From positions 1 through 64,000 of the forward strand of contig DFGL01000024.1 of NCBI GenBank assembly GCA_002371215.1: 64,000 nt of DNA, given 5' to 3'. Positions 26,201 to 34,598 of the stretch are shown here, in pieces; positions within the stretch are counted from its first letter, which is position 1, and every line of letters begins with the position of its first letter. A program made the position numbers and the translations under genes. The notes beneath the pieces were generated by a model. The model ran no database searches. It saw only the letters and a program-made list of their open reading frames with translations, and had not been told where the DNA came from. Origin of the DNA: Ruminococcaceae bacterium UBA3751. GTDB lineage: Bacteria; Bacillota; Clostridia; Oscillospirales; Acutalibacteraceae.

Positions 26201-26292
26201 AGTACTACGTACGCGTTCGCGCATACAAAGTTGTTAACGGCAACAGGGTTTACAGCAAATGGTCTAAAAAGAAAGCTGTAAGAATTAAATAA
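23269..26292 (+). CDS. Secreted C1-family cysteine protease with Ig- and Fn3-like domains
   Basis: 1007 residues with a signal peptide (KLIAILTAVIMLISAIPYGT). The papain-like domain spans ~65-400, with Cys95 in GTCWGFGG, His317 in QNHVVTIVGYD and Asn349 in LVKNSWG, a complete catalytic triad. A beta-rich domain (~400-545) follows, then a BIG2-like domain (~600-700), a strand-rich repeat and two Fn3-like modules. The last (~905-1007) is extremely lysine-rich (NASGYQIQYS, then YYVRVRAYK and SKWSKKK) and is shared with two other secreted proteins here. It is probably surface-associated and degrades host or dietary protein. A single gene with terminator at 26299-26330. Confidence 0.9.
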   Translation: MKTKKLIAILTAVIMLISAIPYGTVVFAEEPQEKSGIDEIKEQSPNIDTFAQEKGYKLKTKSVKPAAFDLRHVNENGTEKSYITPVKVQNPYGTCWGFGGIAAAESSIISSGLSDGEDASTFDLSEKHLTWYAANAIADKSNSQYGEGAVFKEGAYPQDYYNIGGGTGFATSLFASGVGPVRESTATEEGYLFAYRGKNGEVNSEKVTWIDDEGNEQSGIRKTSYSDEDDWTLPEKYRFNHEYQLRESYLLPNPINDDGEYNPEATEAIKEQLLNKRAVSISFEATHSVAGEDTSETEDFRMSANWAQYSSTGSQNHVVTIVGYDDNYPQSNFVKGNEPPGDGAWLVKNSWGSDLNEFPNNGYAHWGLLEGQDVVGSSYTATSKKHTGYFWLSYYDASISGPEAYIFEKSDNDIKYNQYDYMVVADYGEYSTEAQNKMANVFTAERNEELREVSLFTATPGTKATYSVYLFAEEAESPEDGVCVYTSEEKEYPFGGYHREKIDAEAPIYLCKGQKYAVVVEEKTPSGKYSLSFGINDVNPKHDSNPRMFNSVINKGESFLYIDGKWLDMADKEVMDMLLEGTEDNGWNKCADNFPIKAFTSSSPSAGAYIVVTNRNKYNVSKIDLKLNDEMPLLAQFKGATDELDSYNPSIKWEVSDPEVLSLETVDGNDFKVNIKGKKAGVVFLTADTGKYGKRVVKIEILKPEIITAEFDENTRNYVYTGKAIEPELARIAAEATDGSEEYVTDLIKDKDYIIEYDNNVRCGKATATIRGIGEYVGVIENNEFFENLTFTILPAKAEINKVTSVNDTLKVEFVSQKDTGIDGYVVTCKESGSKTVKTKKIGASATSAVIDGLTKGKTYEISLQAYFNAYDNHAIYNEEYDDYEGGYKDFFGEASNTVKATIPAPETAKKVTVKKPALKKVKAGKRSFKALWKKVKNASGYQIQYSLKKNMKKSKKITVKGKKKTKRTVKKLKKNKKYYVRVRAYKVVNGNRVYSKWSKKKAVRIK

Positions 26293-26298
26293 TCATTT

Positions 26299-26330
26299 AC
26301 GGGCAAGAAATATCTTGCCCGTATTGATTT
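26299..26330 (+). terminator. Terminator of the C1 protease gene
   Basis: ACGGGCAAGA-AATA-TCTTGCCCGT stem-loop followed by ATTGATTTT. Confidence 0.85.
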
Positions 26331-26508
26331 TATGCACAAAAATAAGCACTATAATTTGTAAATAATAACAAAAATCTATTTTATTAAAAAAATATTGTCA
26401 TAAATCCATATGTAAACGGACTTATTAATGAAAGATATTATAAAATATTATAGACTTTTTGTTATAATATGGTATAATAGTATTAAATAAAATCAAAGGA
26501 GATTTATT

Positions 26509-27798
26509 ATGAAAAAGATTTTATCAGTTTTAATGGCAGTTATGATGTTAATCAGCACTATGGCTGTCGGCTCATTCAATGCGTTCGCCGCTACAAAGGC
26601 TAACGCGCCTACGGTTAAGATAGGCTCAACGCTCGACCTGAACATTGCCCCGCTGAAAATGGAAGATGTGACGGGCTTTATGGATTTCAGCGATATTGAA
26701 GCCGCTGAAAAGGCAATGGATAATTTAGACGTATGGTACGCAAAAATTACTCCGTCGGAAACGGGCTACTATGAATTCGTTTTCAGCAGCGAATTTAAAT
26801 GTAAGGGCATAAGCTTTGAAGAATTGATGAAAGCAGCGGGAATAGATGACGAGGAACTCATTGGCGAAGCTGAGGGCTCATTCGCAGCGTGCGCCGCAAC
26901 TCTTACAGATAATAAAAACAACGACTATGACGCAGCAGGCATCGCCTTCAATTTTGATTTCGGCGAAGTGGCTGACGAGCTCGGCGACGGAACGGGAGAA
27001 CTTATCTCCGGACTTCTCGATTCAGTAAGCATGGGCAAGACCCCGTCGTTTACCGCTAATCTCAAGGCGGGCAAAACCTACTACCTTACAATAATGAATA
27101 TAAGCTCTGAAAGCTACAAAACGAAGCTCAGAATTGCAAAGCATAAGCACGCTCTTAAAAGCGTTAACACTAAAGCAACCGCAAAGTACGATAAGGACCT
27201 TGAAATGAACTGGTACGAGGAAGGCTTCAAGGGCAAGGAATGCAACTGCGGTTACTGCGAATACAAAAAGGGTAAAACCTTCAGCGCTGTAAGCTGGATT
27301 GATATCGGAAACGGCAAAAACATCGTTTATACAGGTAAAAAACTCACTCCGAAGGTTACAATTTACCTTGACAACGGCAAAAAGCTCAATAAAAAGTATT
27401 ACACCGTTAAGTATTCAAACAACAAGAATTACGGCTCGGGCAAGGCAACAATCAAGTTTAAGGGCAATTATAAGGGCAAAGTAACGGAGAGATTTGACAT
27501 AGTTCCGAAACCCGTAGGAATTACCAAGGTTAAAGTTAAAAAGAAAACCGCAACGCTCAAATGGAAGAAATCAAAGGAAAAAATCAGCGGTTATCAGATT
27601 GAGTACGCTACCGATAAATACTTTTATAAGAACGCAAAGCTTATAAACGTTAAGGGCGTAAAGAACACAAAGAAAACGATTAAAAAGCTCAAGAAACTCG
27701 GCAAGAAATATTATTTCCATATCAGAACATATAAAACCGTAAACGGAGATAAATACGTCTCAGCCTGGAGCAAAACAAAGAGATTTAAGAAGAAATAA
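26509..27798 (+). CDS. Secreted protein with lysine-rich Fn3-like C-terminus
   Basis: 429 residues with a signal peptide (KKILSVLMAVMMLISTMAVG...FAA). The N-terminal half (~30-215) is acidic and beta-rich, resembling a pre-peptidase-like sensor domain (LKAGKTYYLTI) without catalytic residues. A strand-rich repeat (~265-330, VYTGKKLTPKVTIY) and an Fn3-like module (~335-429, SGYQIEYAT to YFHIRTYKTVNG and SAWSKTK) follow. The last module closely resembles those of the C1 protease and the secreted hydrolase at 39991-41163, suggesting a common surface-retention function. The promoter area carries TATAAT boxes; the site is AAAGGAGATTTATT. Confidence 0.75.
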   Translation: MKKILSVLMAVMMLISTMAVGSFNAFAATKANAPTVKIGSTLDLNIAPLKMEDVTGFMDFSDIEAAEKAMDNLDVWYAKITPSETGYYEFVFSSEFKCKGISFEELMKAAGIDDEELIGEAEGSFAACAATLTDNKNNDYDAAGIAFNFDFGEVADELGDGTGELISGLLDSVSMGKTPSFTANLKAGKTYYLTIMNISSESYKTKLRIAKHKHALKSVNTKATAKYDKDLEMNWYEEGFKGKECNCGYCEYKKGKTFSAVSWIDIGNGKNIVYTGKKLTPKVTIYLDNGKKLNKKYYTVKYSNNKNYGSGKATIKFKGNYKGKVTERFDIVPKPVGITKVKVKKKTATLKWKKSKEKISGYQIEYATDKYFYKNAKLINVKGVKNTKKTIKKLKKLGKKYYFHIRTYKTVNGDKYVSAWSKTKRFKKK

Positions 27799-27814
27799 AT
27801 AATAAGCAAAAAAT

Positions 27815-27845
27815 AAAACCGTCTCGCTGAGACGGTTTTATTTTA
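27815..27845. terminator. Bidirectional terminator
   Basis: AAAACCGTCTC-GCT-GAGACGGTTTT with T-rich tails on both strands, between convergent transcription units. Confidence 0.88.
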
Positions 27846-28007
27846 CAGTCTTTTATCCTTTTTGAGATTGTCATAGTGGGGCTGGAGCTTTTCGTAAACA
27901 AAGCGAATCAGCTTCATATCCGCATTGAACCAGTAAACCGTAAAGGTTACGGCAAACAGCGAAAGCAGCACAGCAAAAATTTTAAATACAGCTTTAAATA
28001 CTTTCAT
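27843..28007 (-). CDS. Small membrane protein at the end of the dehydratase operon
   Basis: 54-residue ORF: a basic start (MKVFKAVFK), one hydrophobic helix (IFAVLLSLFAVTFTVYWF) and a charged tail ending DNLKKDKRL. The ATG at 28007 has a strong AAGGAGAAACAAT site, and the gene begins 17 bp after the activase stop, so it belongs to that operon. Its codon pattern resembles the neighbours. I recognise no family; a role beside the dehydratase is only positional. Confidence 0.7.
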   Translation of the reverse strand: MKVFKAVFKIFAVLLSLFAVTFTVYWFNADMKLIRFVYEKLQPHYDNLKKDKRL

Positions 28008-28024
28008 ATTGTTTCTCCTTAATC

Positions 28025-28822
28025 TTACGCCTTTGCAAGTCCCTTTTGTCTTGCGTATTCAGCAGCGCCTAACGCACCCATTAACTGCGGGTCTGTTTTA
28101 AGCTCAACCACCTTGATTTTAAGTACCTTTTCAATAGCCTGCTTTAAGCCGTCGTTCTTTGCGCAGCCGCCGGTTAAGGTTATGCTGTCCGTTGCGCCCG
28201 CTTTCTTCGCCATTACAAAGCAGCGCTTCGCTACCGCAAGCTGTATTCCCGCCGCAATCTCGTCCATAGGCTTTCCTTCACCTACGAGCGAGATTACCTC
28301 TGACTCTGCGAATACCGTGCACTGCGCGGTAATCGGGATTGTGTTCTTTGCTTTGAGCGACAACTTTGAAAACTCGGGCAGAGTCATTTCAAACGCGTTT
28401 GCCATTGCCTCATAAAATCTTCCCGTTCCTGCAGCGCACTTATCGTTCATTGCAAAGTTTTTAACCGTTCCGTCAGTATCTATTGCAATTCCCTTTACGT
28501 CCTGTCCGCCGATATCTATTATCGCCTTTACGCTCGGGTTTGTTACGTGAACGCCCATTGCGTGGCATGAAATCTCGCTGATATTCTCATCCGCGAACGG
28601 TACCTTATTTCTTCCGTAGCCCGTTCCGATAAGATATGCCAAATCCTTTGAGCTTTTAAGCTCGGGTACCTTTGCCACTGCTTCAGCCATTGCTATTTCT
28701 GCCGACTGTACGGGATTAATTTTACTTCTGTTCGTTACGTCGGATACCATTTTTCCGTTTTCATCAAGTATTACTACCTTTGTATAGGTTGAACCTACGT
28801 CACAACCGCCAAAATATTTCAT
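28025..28822 (-). CDS. 2-hydroxyacyl-CoA dehydratase activase (BadF/HgdC family)
   Basis: 265-residue ASKHA-fold ATPase that injects an electron into a dehydratase at the expense of ATP. GGCDVGSTYTK near the N-terminus is the phosphate-1 motif, DIGGQD (103-108) the second; Cys129 in NDKCAAGTGRF and Cys168 in TAQCTVFAESEV match the ligands of the [4Fe-4S] cluster bridging the homodimer. It is the third gene of a set with both dehydratase subunits upstream. The electron donor would be reduced ferredoxin or flavodoxin; the rnf operon in the same window is a plausible ferredoxin partner. Confidence 0.95.
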   Translation of the reverse strand: MKYFGGCDVGSTYTKVVILDENGKMVSDVTNRSKINPVQSAEIAMAEAVAKVPELKSSKDLAYLIGTGYGRNKVPFADENISEISCHAMGVHVTNPSVKAIIDIGGQDVKGIAIDTDGTVKNFAMNDKCAAGTGRFYEAMANAFEMTLPEFSKLSLKAKNTIPITAQCTVFAESEVISLVGEGKPMDEIAAGIQLAVAKRCFVMAKKAGATDSITLTGGCAKNDGLKQAIEKVLKIKVVELKTDPQLMGALGAAEYARQKGLAKA

Positions 28823-28870
28823 CTGTATTTCTCCTTAATTTTCTGTATTCTGTTATCAGTGTGTTTATTA

Positions 28871-30442
28871 CTACCACGCAAGTGTATCGTCAAACTCAAC
28901 CAGCGTCGGATCAACAGGCTCTTCCTGAAGAACGGTAGTCATATACTTGTTGATATGTTCACGCATATCGCGCCTTGAAATTGTACGCGGGTCCATAAGG
29001 TCCTGCGGAACCCAGATAAAGTGAACGTCGCGTTCCCTCGCCTGGTCGTCAAAAATACCGTTAAGTCCGTCCATACCCTTACAGGAAATCTGGTCGTACA
29101 TAATAACCATATCGGCGTTGAATTCCTCAACAATTCTCCAGAGCTCGTCAACTACGTTTTCATAGCCGCCCTTGGTATGCTTTCTCATAGTTGTACGCTG
29201 AAGAGTTTTTGCAAAGGTTGAAAGCGCCTTTTCCTTATCCTCGGTATCGTACATATAATAGGAAATCATCGTTTCCATATCCATAACAACGTTAACGCCC
29301 CAGCAGTTTTCAAGCCAGTTTGCAAGGCTTGTATAATAGTTTGCAGGGCAGGACCATACGATAGCTCTGTGGCGCATTTCCTTAGAGCATTTAACCCTGT
29401 TTTCATACGCATTCATCATAAGACGGTTAACCTTTTTGTCAACCTTGAGGAAGCGCTTATCCATACCGCCTGAGATATGGAAATAAAACAGTCTGTAAAG
29501 CCAGAAGGTAGCGCCCGTCATCTGGGGATAATCGGTTTTGTTAACCTCCCATTTCTGAATTTCATATTCAGTCTGCTTGTTATAAGTTTTCATTGCTGAG
29601 AAGAAGGCGTCCCAATCCCACTTTTCGCCGGTCTGTTCCTCAACGAACTGAATAGCGGACTTAACCTCGTCAACCGCGTACTGCTGAACGTCCTCTCCGT
29701 TATAGCGAAGCGGAACGTTGATTACCTGAGTCGGGATATTAAACCTTCTGTCAATATACGAAGAGTTCATAATCGAGCCGTCGCAGGGCATATTGCAGGT
29801 AAGCGAGCAAACGCCGACGAGCGGATAATCGTCATTGATTGCAACGCCTGCCTCAGCGGACGGGAGCGGGCAAACGTCGGCGGGAACGCCGTAACCCTCT
29901 GTAATATCAAGATAAGGCGGAGTTATATTCTGATCCACCATTGAGGTTAGGAAAATCGGAATAGTAGTAACGTGGTTATCCCTTAAACTCGGAAAACCTG
30001 CGATAAATTCAGAGGAAAAAATCTCGTCAACATTAACGGTTCTGTCCGCCCATTTAGGATTCTTATGAAAATGTCTGTCGTTAGCGAGAAGGAAGTTAAT
30101 CAAGTCCGTAGTCGGCTTAACGAGCATATTCATATGGAGGTGGGTAATTCTGAGCTGCGGACCGCGCAGTCCCTCTGTATGCCTGTCAACCCATGCGGGA
30201 GCGCTGAGATAGCTTGCCATCCAGCGATAGCTCCATATCCCCTTAACGGTTGAAACGGGAGCCTTTGCGACCATAACGCCCATATCCTTCCAGGTAATGA
30301 GCCATCTGTAATAATCATAGAGCGTATCGGATATTCCGCGCCATTCTCTGTGCTTAAGAATACCCGTTTTATCCTTGTGGAGCAGGCCGAGGTTTTCAGG
30401 CTGATTTCTCCACAGTTTTTTAAGCTTTGCCTTTAAACTCAT
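28871..30442 (-). CDS. 2-hydroxyacyl-CoA dehydratase-family subunit A
   Basis: 523-residue member of the HgdA/FldB/BcrC dehydratase-reductase family. Characteristic segments are VGVCSLTCNMPCDGSIMNSS (mid-protein), WSCPANYYTSLANWLENCWG and MYDQISCKGMDGLNG near the end, with cysteines suitable for a [4Fe-4S] cluster. It should form a heterodimer with the protein encoded just upstream (four-base overlap) and be activated by the downstream ATPase. The substrate cannot be read from sequence: no CoA-transferase, ligase or 2-hydroxyacid dehydrogenase is adjacent. It is longer than typical HgdA/FldB subunits (~400-480). Confidence 0.88.
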   Translation of the reverse strand: MSLKAKLKKLWRNQPENLGLLHKDKTGILKHREWRGISDTLYDYYRWLITWKDMGVMVAKAPVSTVKGIWSYRWMASYLSAPAWVDRHTEGLRGPQLRITHLHMNMLVKPTTDLINFLLANDRHFHKNPKWADRTVNVDEIFSSEFIAGFPSLRDNHVTTIPIFLTSMVDQNITPPYLDITEGYGVPADVCPLPSAEAGVAINDDYPLVGVCSLTCNMPCDGSIMNSSYIDRRFNIPTQVINVPLRYNGEDVQQYAVDEVKSAIQFVEEQTGEKWDWDAFFSAMKTYNKQTEYEIQKWEVNKTDYPQMTGATFWLYRLFYFHISGGMDKRFLKVDKKVNRLMMNAYENRVKCSKEMRHRAIVWSCPANYYTSLANWLENCWGVNVVMDMETMISYYMYDTEDKEKALSTFAKTLQRTTMRKHTKGGYENVVDELWRIVEEFNADMVIMYDQISCKGMDGLNGIFDDQARERDVHFIWVPQDLMDPRTISRRDMREHINKYMTTVLQEEPVDPTLVEFDDTLAW

Positions 30443-31638
30443 TTTGCCGCCTCCTTATCTTTCTGAATTTTCTTGATTTCAAGGCTTTCAACGAACGCCT
30501 GAACTCTCGTTCTGAGCTGTCCCGAAGCGCTTGCCGTATACTGACGGTCAACGCAGACCGACGGAATTCCGAAATCGTTTGTAATTATATGAGAAGCAAG
30601 CGCCCTCTCATATCCCCAGTACTCGCAGAATTTAAGCTGCTCGTAAAGCACGCCGTCTGCGTGGTAATCCTCAACAAGCTGCTTTACGTACTGCCGCCTG
30701 CCCTCGACCTTATCCTGCGCCATATAGCGCGGACACTGGCAGGTTTTCATATAGTGAAGAATAATCTGTTCAAGAACGTTGTGGTCATCGGTGAGTTTAA
30801 TTTCCTCCCTGCCGGGAAGAGCGCCGAAGCAGAATCTATCAGCAACAACGAGCGCGCCGCTTTCCTCAATAAGCTTTGTAAAATCGGGGTCGTCCATCTC
30901 TGAGCCGACTACAACAATCTTCGCCCTGTAGTTTTTCTTCTCATCGGGCTTTCTCGTTTTAAGCTCCTCTGCAGTTTCCCTGAGCTTATCAATAATAAGG
31001 TACTTCGGGCAGCAGTATGTAATGAGGTTGAGAATGTGGAACTCGTATCCCGTAATCCTCGGGTTTTCCTCTTTTCTGTACTCACCTATTTCGGTAATAA
31101 GGCGGCAGACCTCGTTATGCTCCTCAACAGCTTTTCTCAAAGCCTCCTCGCTGATATCAACGCCGTAAACCTCGGCGAGTTTATCAAGCACCTTCTCCTG
31201 CATCTGCTGAACATAATGGCGCACCGTATGGGGCTGAATTTTAAACGGAACGTCCGAAATAGTTACAAAAAACTTTTCGTTATCAACAAGCTTAAGGATT
31301 TCAAAATGCTCATAGGCTCTGTTCATCTGAGAGCAGGTTTCGGAACCGAATAGCGCGTCAAGATGCTGGTATCCGCCCTCAATTCCCCTTTCAACAAGCG
31401 CCTTTGAAAAACCGCACAGAAAAGAGCTCATATAGTAGGTTGAAATATCAAGCGAGCCAGTTCTCGGCGCTCTGAGCCTTGTTGAAAAGCAGCCCGGGAG
31501 GTTAAGAAGCACCTCCGGAATATGGTAGCAGGTATAGGCAAGGCAGAGCTTTCCGTCCTTTTTCGCCTGCTGAACGAGCTCGTTATTAGCCTCCTGCAGC
31601 AGATTTTCAAAATAAAACAAATGCTTTAAATCTTTCAT
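30439..31638 (-). CDS. 2-hydroxyacyl-CoA dehydratase-family subunit B
   Basis: 399 residues from the ATG at 31638, preferred for its GTGGAGTAATATTT site; an upstream in-frame start would add 8 residues. It is an HgdB/FldC-like subunit with the conserved TCYHIPEVLLNLPGCFSTRL start, SETCSQMNRAYE, FCFGALPG and PRYMAQDKVEGRRQYVKQLV. Its cysteines fit a [4Fe-4S] cluster. It partners with the overlapping next gene. In known systems the pair dehydrates (R)-2-hydroxyacyl-CoA in amino-acid fermentation; distant relatives reduce other substrates. Confidence 0.88.
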   Translation of the reverse strand: MKDLKHLFYFENLLQEANNELVQQAKKDGKLCLAYTCYHIPEVLLNLPGCFSTRLRAPRTGSLDISTYYMSSFLCGFSKALVERGIEGGYQHLDALFGSETCSQMNRAYEHFEILKLVDNEKFFVTISDVPFKIQPHTVRHYVQQMQEKVLDKLAEVYGVDISEEALRKAVEEHNEVCRLITEIGEYRKEENPRITGYEFHILNLITYCCPKYLIIDKLRETAEELKTRKPDEKKNYRAKIVVVGSEMDDPDFTKLIEESGALVVADRFCFGALPGREEIKLTDDHNVLEQIILHYMKTCQCPRYMAQDKVEGRRQYVKQLVEDYHADGVLYEQLKFCEYWGYERALASHIITNDFGIPSVCVDRQYTASASGQLRTRVQAFVESLEIKKIQKDKEAAK

Positions 31639-31658
31639 AAATATTACTCCACAATTAT

Positions 31659-32651
31659 TCAAATTTTTTCAACGTCAAAAAATCTTCCCGTCGGGTAATT
31701 ATTCTTGTACTCGTCGGTAATAATTTTATCCTTATAGAATCCCAGATTCAATCCGTAGTGACGGGCTTTGGATTCATAAGACGGGAGATACCAACCTGTA
31801 AAATCCATCAGCTTTCCGATATCGCGTTCATAACGGTATATCGTCGCATAGGTATCAAATATTCCGTCAGACGCATAGGCATACAAGACGCCGTCTTTAA
31901 CAAGAAACTGTCCGAATCCCGTACCGTAATCGCCGATTTTTTTCAGCTTTTTACTGCTGACATCCAGTCTGTAAACGGAATTGTAATCCCCTTTAAACTT
32001 TAGAAGGTACAGCATTTTGCCTTCCATAGCAAAAACCTGCATTGTCTTAAGCGCGCCGTTTTTCAACACCTTATAACTCTTTTTTTTCTTAAAGTTGTAT
32101 CGCTTAACGGCGGCTACGTCATATTCTTTATAATAAAGATTTCCCTTATAAGAGTACATCTGAGAGGGCTCTTTTTTGGTTATTCTTCTTTTGCCCTTGC
32201 CGTTGAGCTTGCATTCATAAAGCCCGTTGCTCTTTGCTCCATAGGGGTCAAACTTAAAATAAACCACTCTTTTGCAAGCAATCAAAAAGCTGTTTATATC
32301 GCCCTTTGCAATAACCTTGATTTTATGATTTTTTGTTGAATACCTTTTAAGATAGCCCGTATGTTCGTCAATATAGAAAACATAGTCTTTATAATACGCA
32401 ACGGATACGGTAGCCGAGCTTATGCTCTTTTTTGATTTCTTGGCTTTTCCTTTAAGCCCGTTTCTTAAAATAAGCTTTTCCTTATGGCTGTCAATAAAAA
32501 CGATTTTGTTCCCGTAATAGTTACAATCTATTCCGCTCTGAGAGTTGTACTGCCTTCTCTGTTCATCATAGTCTGAAGCAGAGGCTGTTAATCCCGACAT
32601 ACAGGTTATAAAAACACTTAAGGAAATCAAAAACGCTAAAACTCTTTTCAT
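31659..32651 (-). CDS. Secreted DUF5050-like beta-propeller protein
   Basis: 330 residues with a signal peptide (KRVLAFLISLSVFITCMSGL). The rest repeats short strands of the type GNKIVFID, KDYVFYIDEHTGYLKRY, KGNLYYKE and GKMLYLLKF, which suggests a beta-propeller like DUF5050 proteins. It is lysine-rich, as are several other secreted proteins in this window. No catalytic motif is visible. It begins the minus-strand series with the dehydratase genes (21-bp gap), though the functional link is unclear. The ribosome binding site is GAGGAGCG. Confidence 0.7.
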   Translation of the reverse strand: MKRVLAFLISLSVFITCMSGLTASASDYDEQRRQYNSQSGIDCNYYGNKIVFIDSHKEKLILRNGLKGKAKKSKKSISSATVSVAYYKDYVFYIDEHTGYLKRYSTKNHKIKVIAKGDINSFLIACKRVVYFKFDPYGAKSNGLYECKLNGKGKRRITKKEPSQMYSYKGNLYYKEYDVAAVKRYNFKKKKSYKVLKNGALKTMQVFAMEGKMLYLLKFKGDYNSVYRLDVSSKKLKKIGDYGTGFGQFLVKDGVLYAYASDGIFDTYATIYRYERDIGKLMDFTGWYLPSYESKARHYGLNLGFYKDKIITDEYKNNYPTGRFFDVEKI

Positions 32652-32864
32652 ATATAACGCTCCTCAGCCTTTTAATATTTACTTAAGAAAATTTTTGTCA
32701 TTTTTAATAAATAATCCCCGTTTTTTAACAAAATTATTATACCATAGATAATAGACCTTTTCAATAAAATGTTGCTGAATATCGTTAATACTCTCATAAG
32801 TGCTTATATTGACAAAAAAAATCAAATAAGTTATTATATAAAAAAATATAATTTAGGGGTACAT

Positions 32865-34586
32865 ATGAAAAAAACAGGTTCAAATAAACCACAGGATATT
32901 AATTACAGCAAAAAAGACCGCTTACTTATGGCACTTCTGACCGCTCTTTCGGTTAGTTTTACATATTTTTTCTACGGCCCTGTTAATATCTACAGCAATA
33001 ATAAAGCAGAATTTATTTTTACGTTTAAGGATTTCATATTGCCGATAACCCTTGCTTTTATCGGCGCATTTATTATCCTGTCAGTATTCATTTATCTTCA
33101 TAAAAGTTTTAAAATCAACGTTATAACCGCGGCTATAATTTCTCTTTTTATAAGCGGACTCATTGATAACAATATAATAAATAAAGTTGTTTACACAAGC
33201 GGCGACACTACTCCGCTTTCAAGAAGAAATCTTATAATCTTTTTTGTAACGTACTTTGTTATTTTTTACGCAACAATTTTTGTTTCCGTTCTTCTAAAGG
33301 AAAAATGGAAAAGTGTACTGATTTTTTTATGTGTTTTACTTTTCGGTTCAAACGCTGCAGTTACGGTTTCTGACTTTGCAACAAAGGATTTAATTCACGA
33401 TACGGATATTAACTGCAATTACGTTGCCTCCGAAAAGGGGTTATACGAGGCTTCGGATAAAGAGAACATAATTGTTATTCTGTTTGACAGAATGGATACA
33501 AAATACTACGACAGCGTAGTTAAAAAATATCCCGATTATTTTGATAATATGAAGGGCTTTACGCTTTATGACAGTGCAACAACTACGTATTCCAGAACCT
33601 TTCCCGCCGTGTCTTCGCTCATAACGAATAAGCTCTATTTAAACGACGTTCCGCCTGAGGAATACTTTAAAACGGCGTATTCAACCTCTCCGTTTATGCA
33701 CGATTTAAAGAAAAACGGCTATAATATCAACCTGTATATTGATAAGTACTATGAATATACGGACGCAGAGGTTATGAAGGATTACGTTGACAACGTTGAG
33801 CCGGTAACGGACTACAAACCGGATACTATAAGAATCTGGAAACATTTAACAAACCTTTCATTGGCAAGGAACTTTTCTTACTGGTTAAGCCGAACAAGCA
33901 TTCTCAACGCTCTGGACGGCAAAACCGCAGACCTTTCAACCCTCGTCTGTGATGACGGAATATACCATGATAACGATGAACAGTTTTATAAAAGCCTGAA
34001 AAACAACGGGCTATCGCCTTCCGGCAATGAAAAGGATTTTAAATTCATTTATCTTCACGGCTCACACACGCCTATTATCCTCGGCGAAAACTGTGAGAAA
34101 TCCGATAATGCAACCATTCAATCCCAGACAATCGGTTCGTTCAAAATTGTTTTTGAATATCTTGAACAGTTGAAAAAACTCGGAGTTTACGATAATTCAA
34201 CAATCATTATTACCGCTGACCACGGCTTTGCGATAAGTGATTTTAAAAACTACTTTGATTGTGCTGAAGACGGAATAACAGCGTGTATGTTTGTTAAGCC
34301 GCGCGGCGCTCAGAACGAAAAGCTGATTACCTCATCCGCTGAGGTTTCAATAACAAATCTCGTTCCCGCCATAGTTCAGGATGCAAAGCTGAAAACAAAT
34401 AATAAGTACGGCGAATCCATTCTTAATATCAAGGAGGGCGACAGCCGTACAAGAACGCTTTATCAGTCTGTTATTTCTAATAAGCGTAAACTGATACTAA
34501 ACGAATATGAAATCAAAGGCAACGCAAAGGATTTATCAAACTGGAAATTAAAACAGCAGATTAAATCCGATTTCAGCGTATATTAA
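32865..34586 (+). CDS. Sulfatase-superfamily membrane protein, LTA-synthase-like
   Basis: 573 residues from the ATG at 32865 (AGGGGTACAT site); an upstream start would add 32 residues without a site. Four to five membrane helices occupy ~20-180; the extracellular catalytic domain has the sulfatase/alkaline-phosphatase pattern: metal Asp in IVILFDRMDTKYYD, a candidate nucleophile Thr in SRTFPAVSS, and ITADHGFAISD. Such proteins include lipoteichoic acid synthases and phosphoglycerol transferases. The next gene is a YidC/glycerophosphotransferase fusion, so a role in polyglycerolphosphate-type polymer or glycan modification is likely but unproven. Confidence 0.8.
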   Translation: MKKTGSNKPQDINYSKKDRLLMALLTALSVSFTYFFYGPVNIYSNNKAEFIFTFKDFILPITLAFIGAFIILSVFIYLHKSFKINVITAAIISLFISGLIDNNIINKVVYTSGDTTPLSRRNLIIFFVTYFVIFYATIFVSVLLKEKWKSVLIFLCVLLFGSNAAVTVSDFATKDLIHDTDINCNYVASEKGLYEASDKENIIVILFDRMDTKYYDSVVKKYPDYFDNMKGFTLYDSATTTYSRTFPAVSSLITNKLYLNDVPPEEYFKTAYSTSPFMHDLKKNGYNINLYIDKYYEYTDAEVMKDYVDNVEPVTDYKPDTIRIWKHLTNLSLARNFSYWLSRTSILNALDGKTADLSTLVCDDGIYHDNDEQFYKSLKNNGLSPSGNEKDFKFIYLHGSHTPIILGENCEKSDNATIQSQTIGSFKIVFEYLEQLKKLGVYDNSTIIITADHGFAISDFKNYFDCAEDGITACMFVKPRGAQNEKLITSSAEVSITNLVPAIVQDAKLKTNNKYGESILNIKEGDSRTRTLYQSVISNKRKLILNEYEIKGNAKDLSNWKLKQQIKSDFSVY

Positions 34587-34598
34587 AACGGAGAAAAA

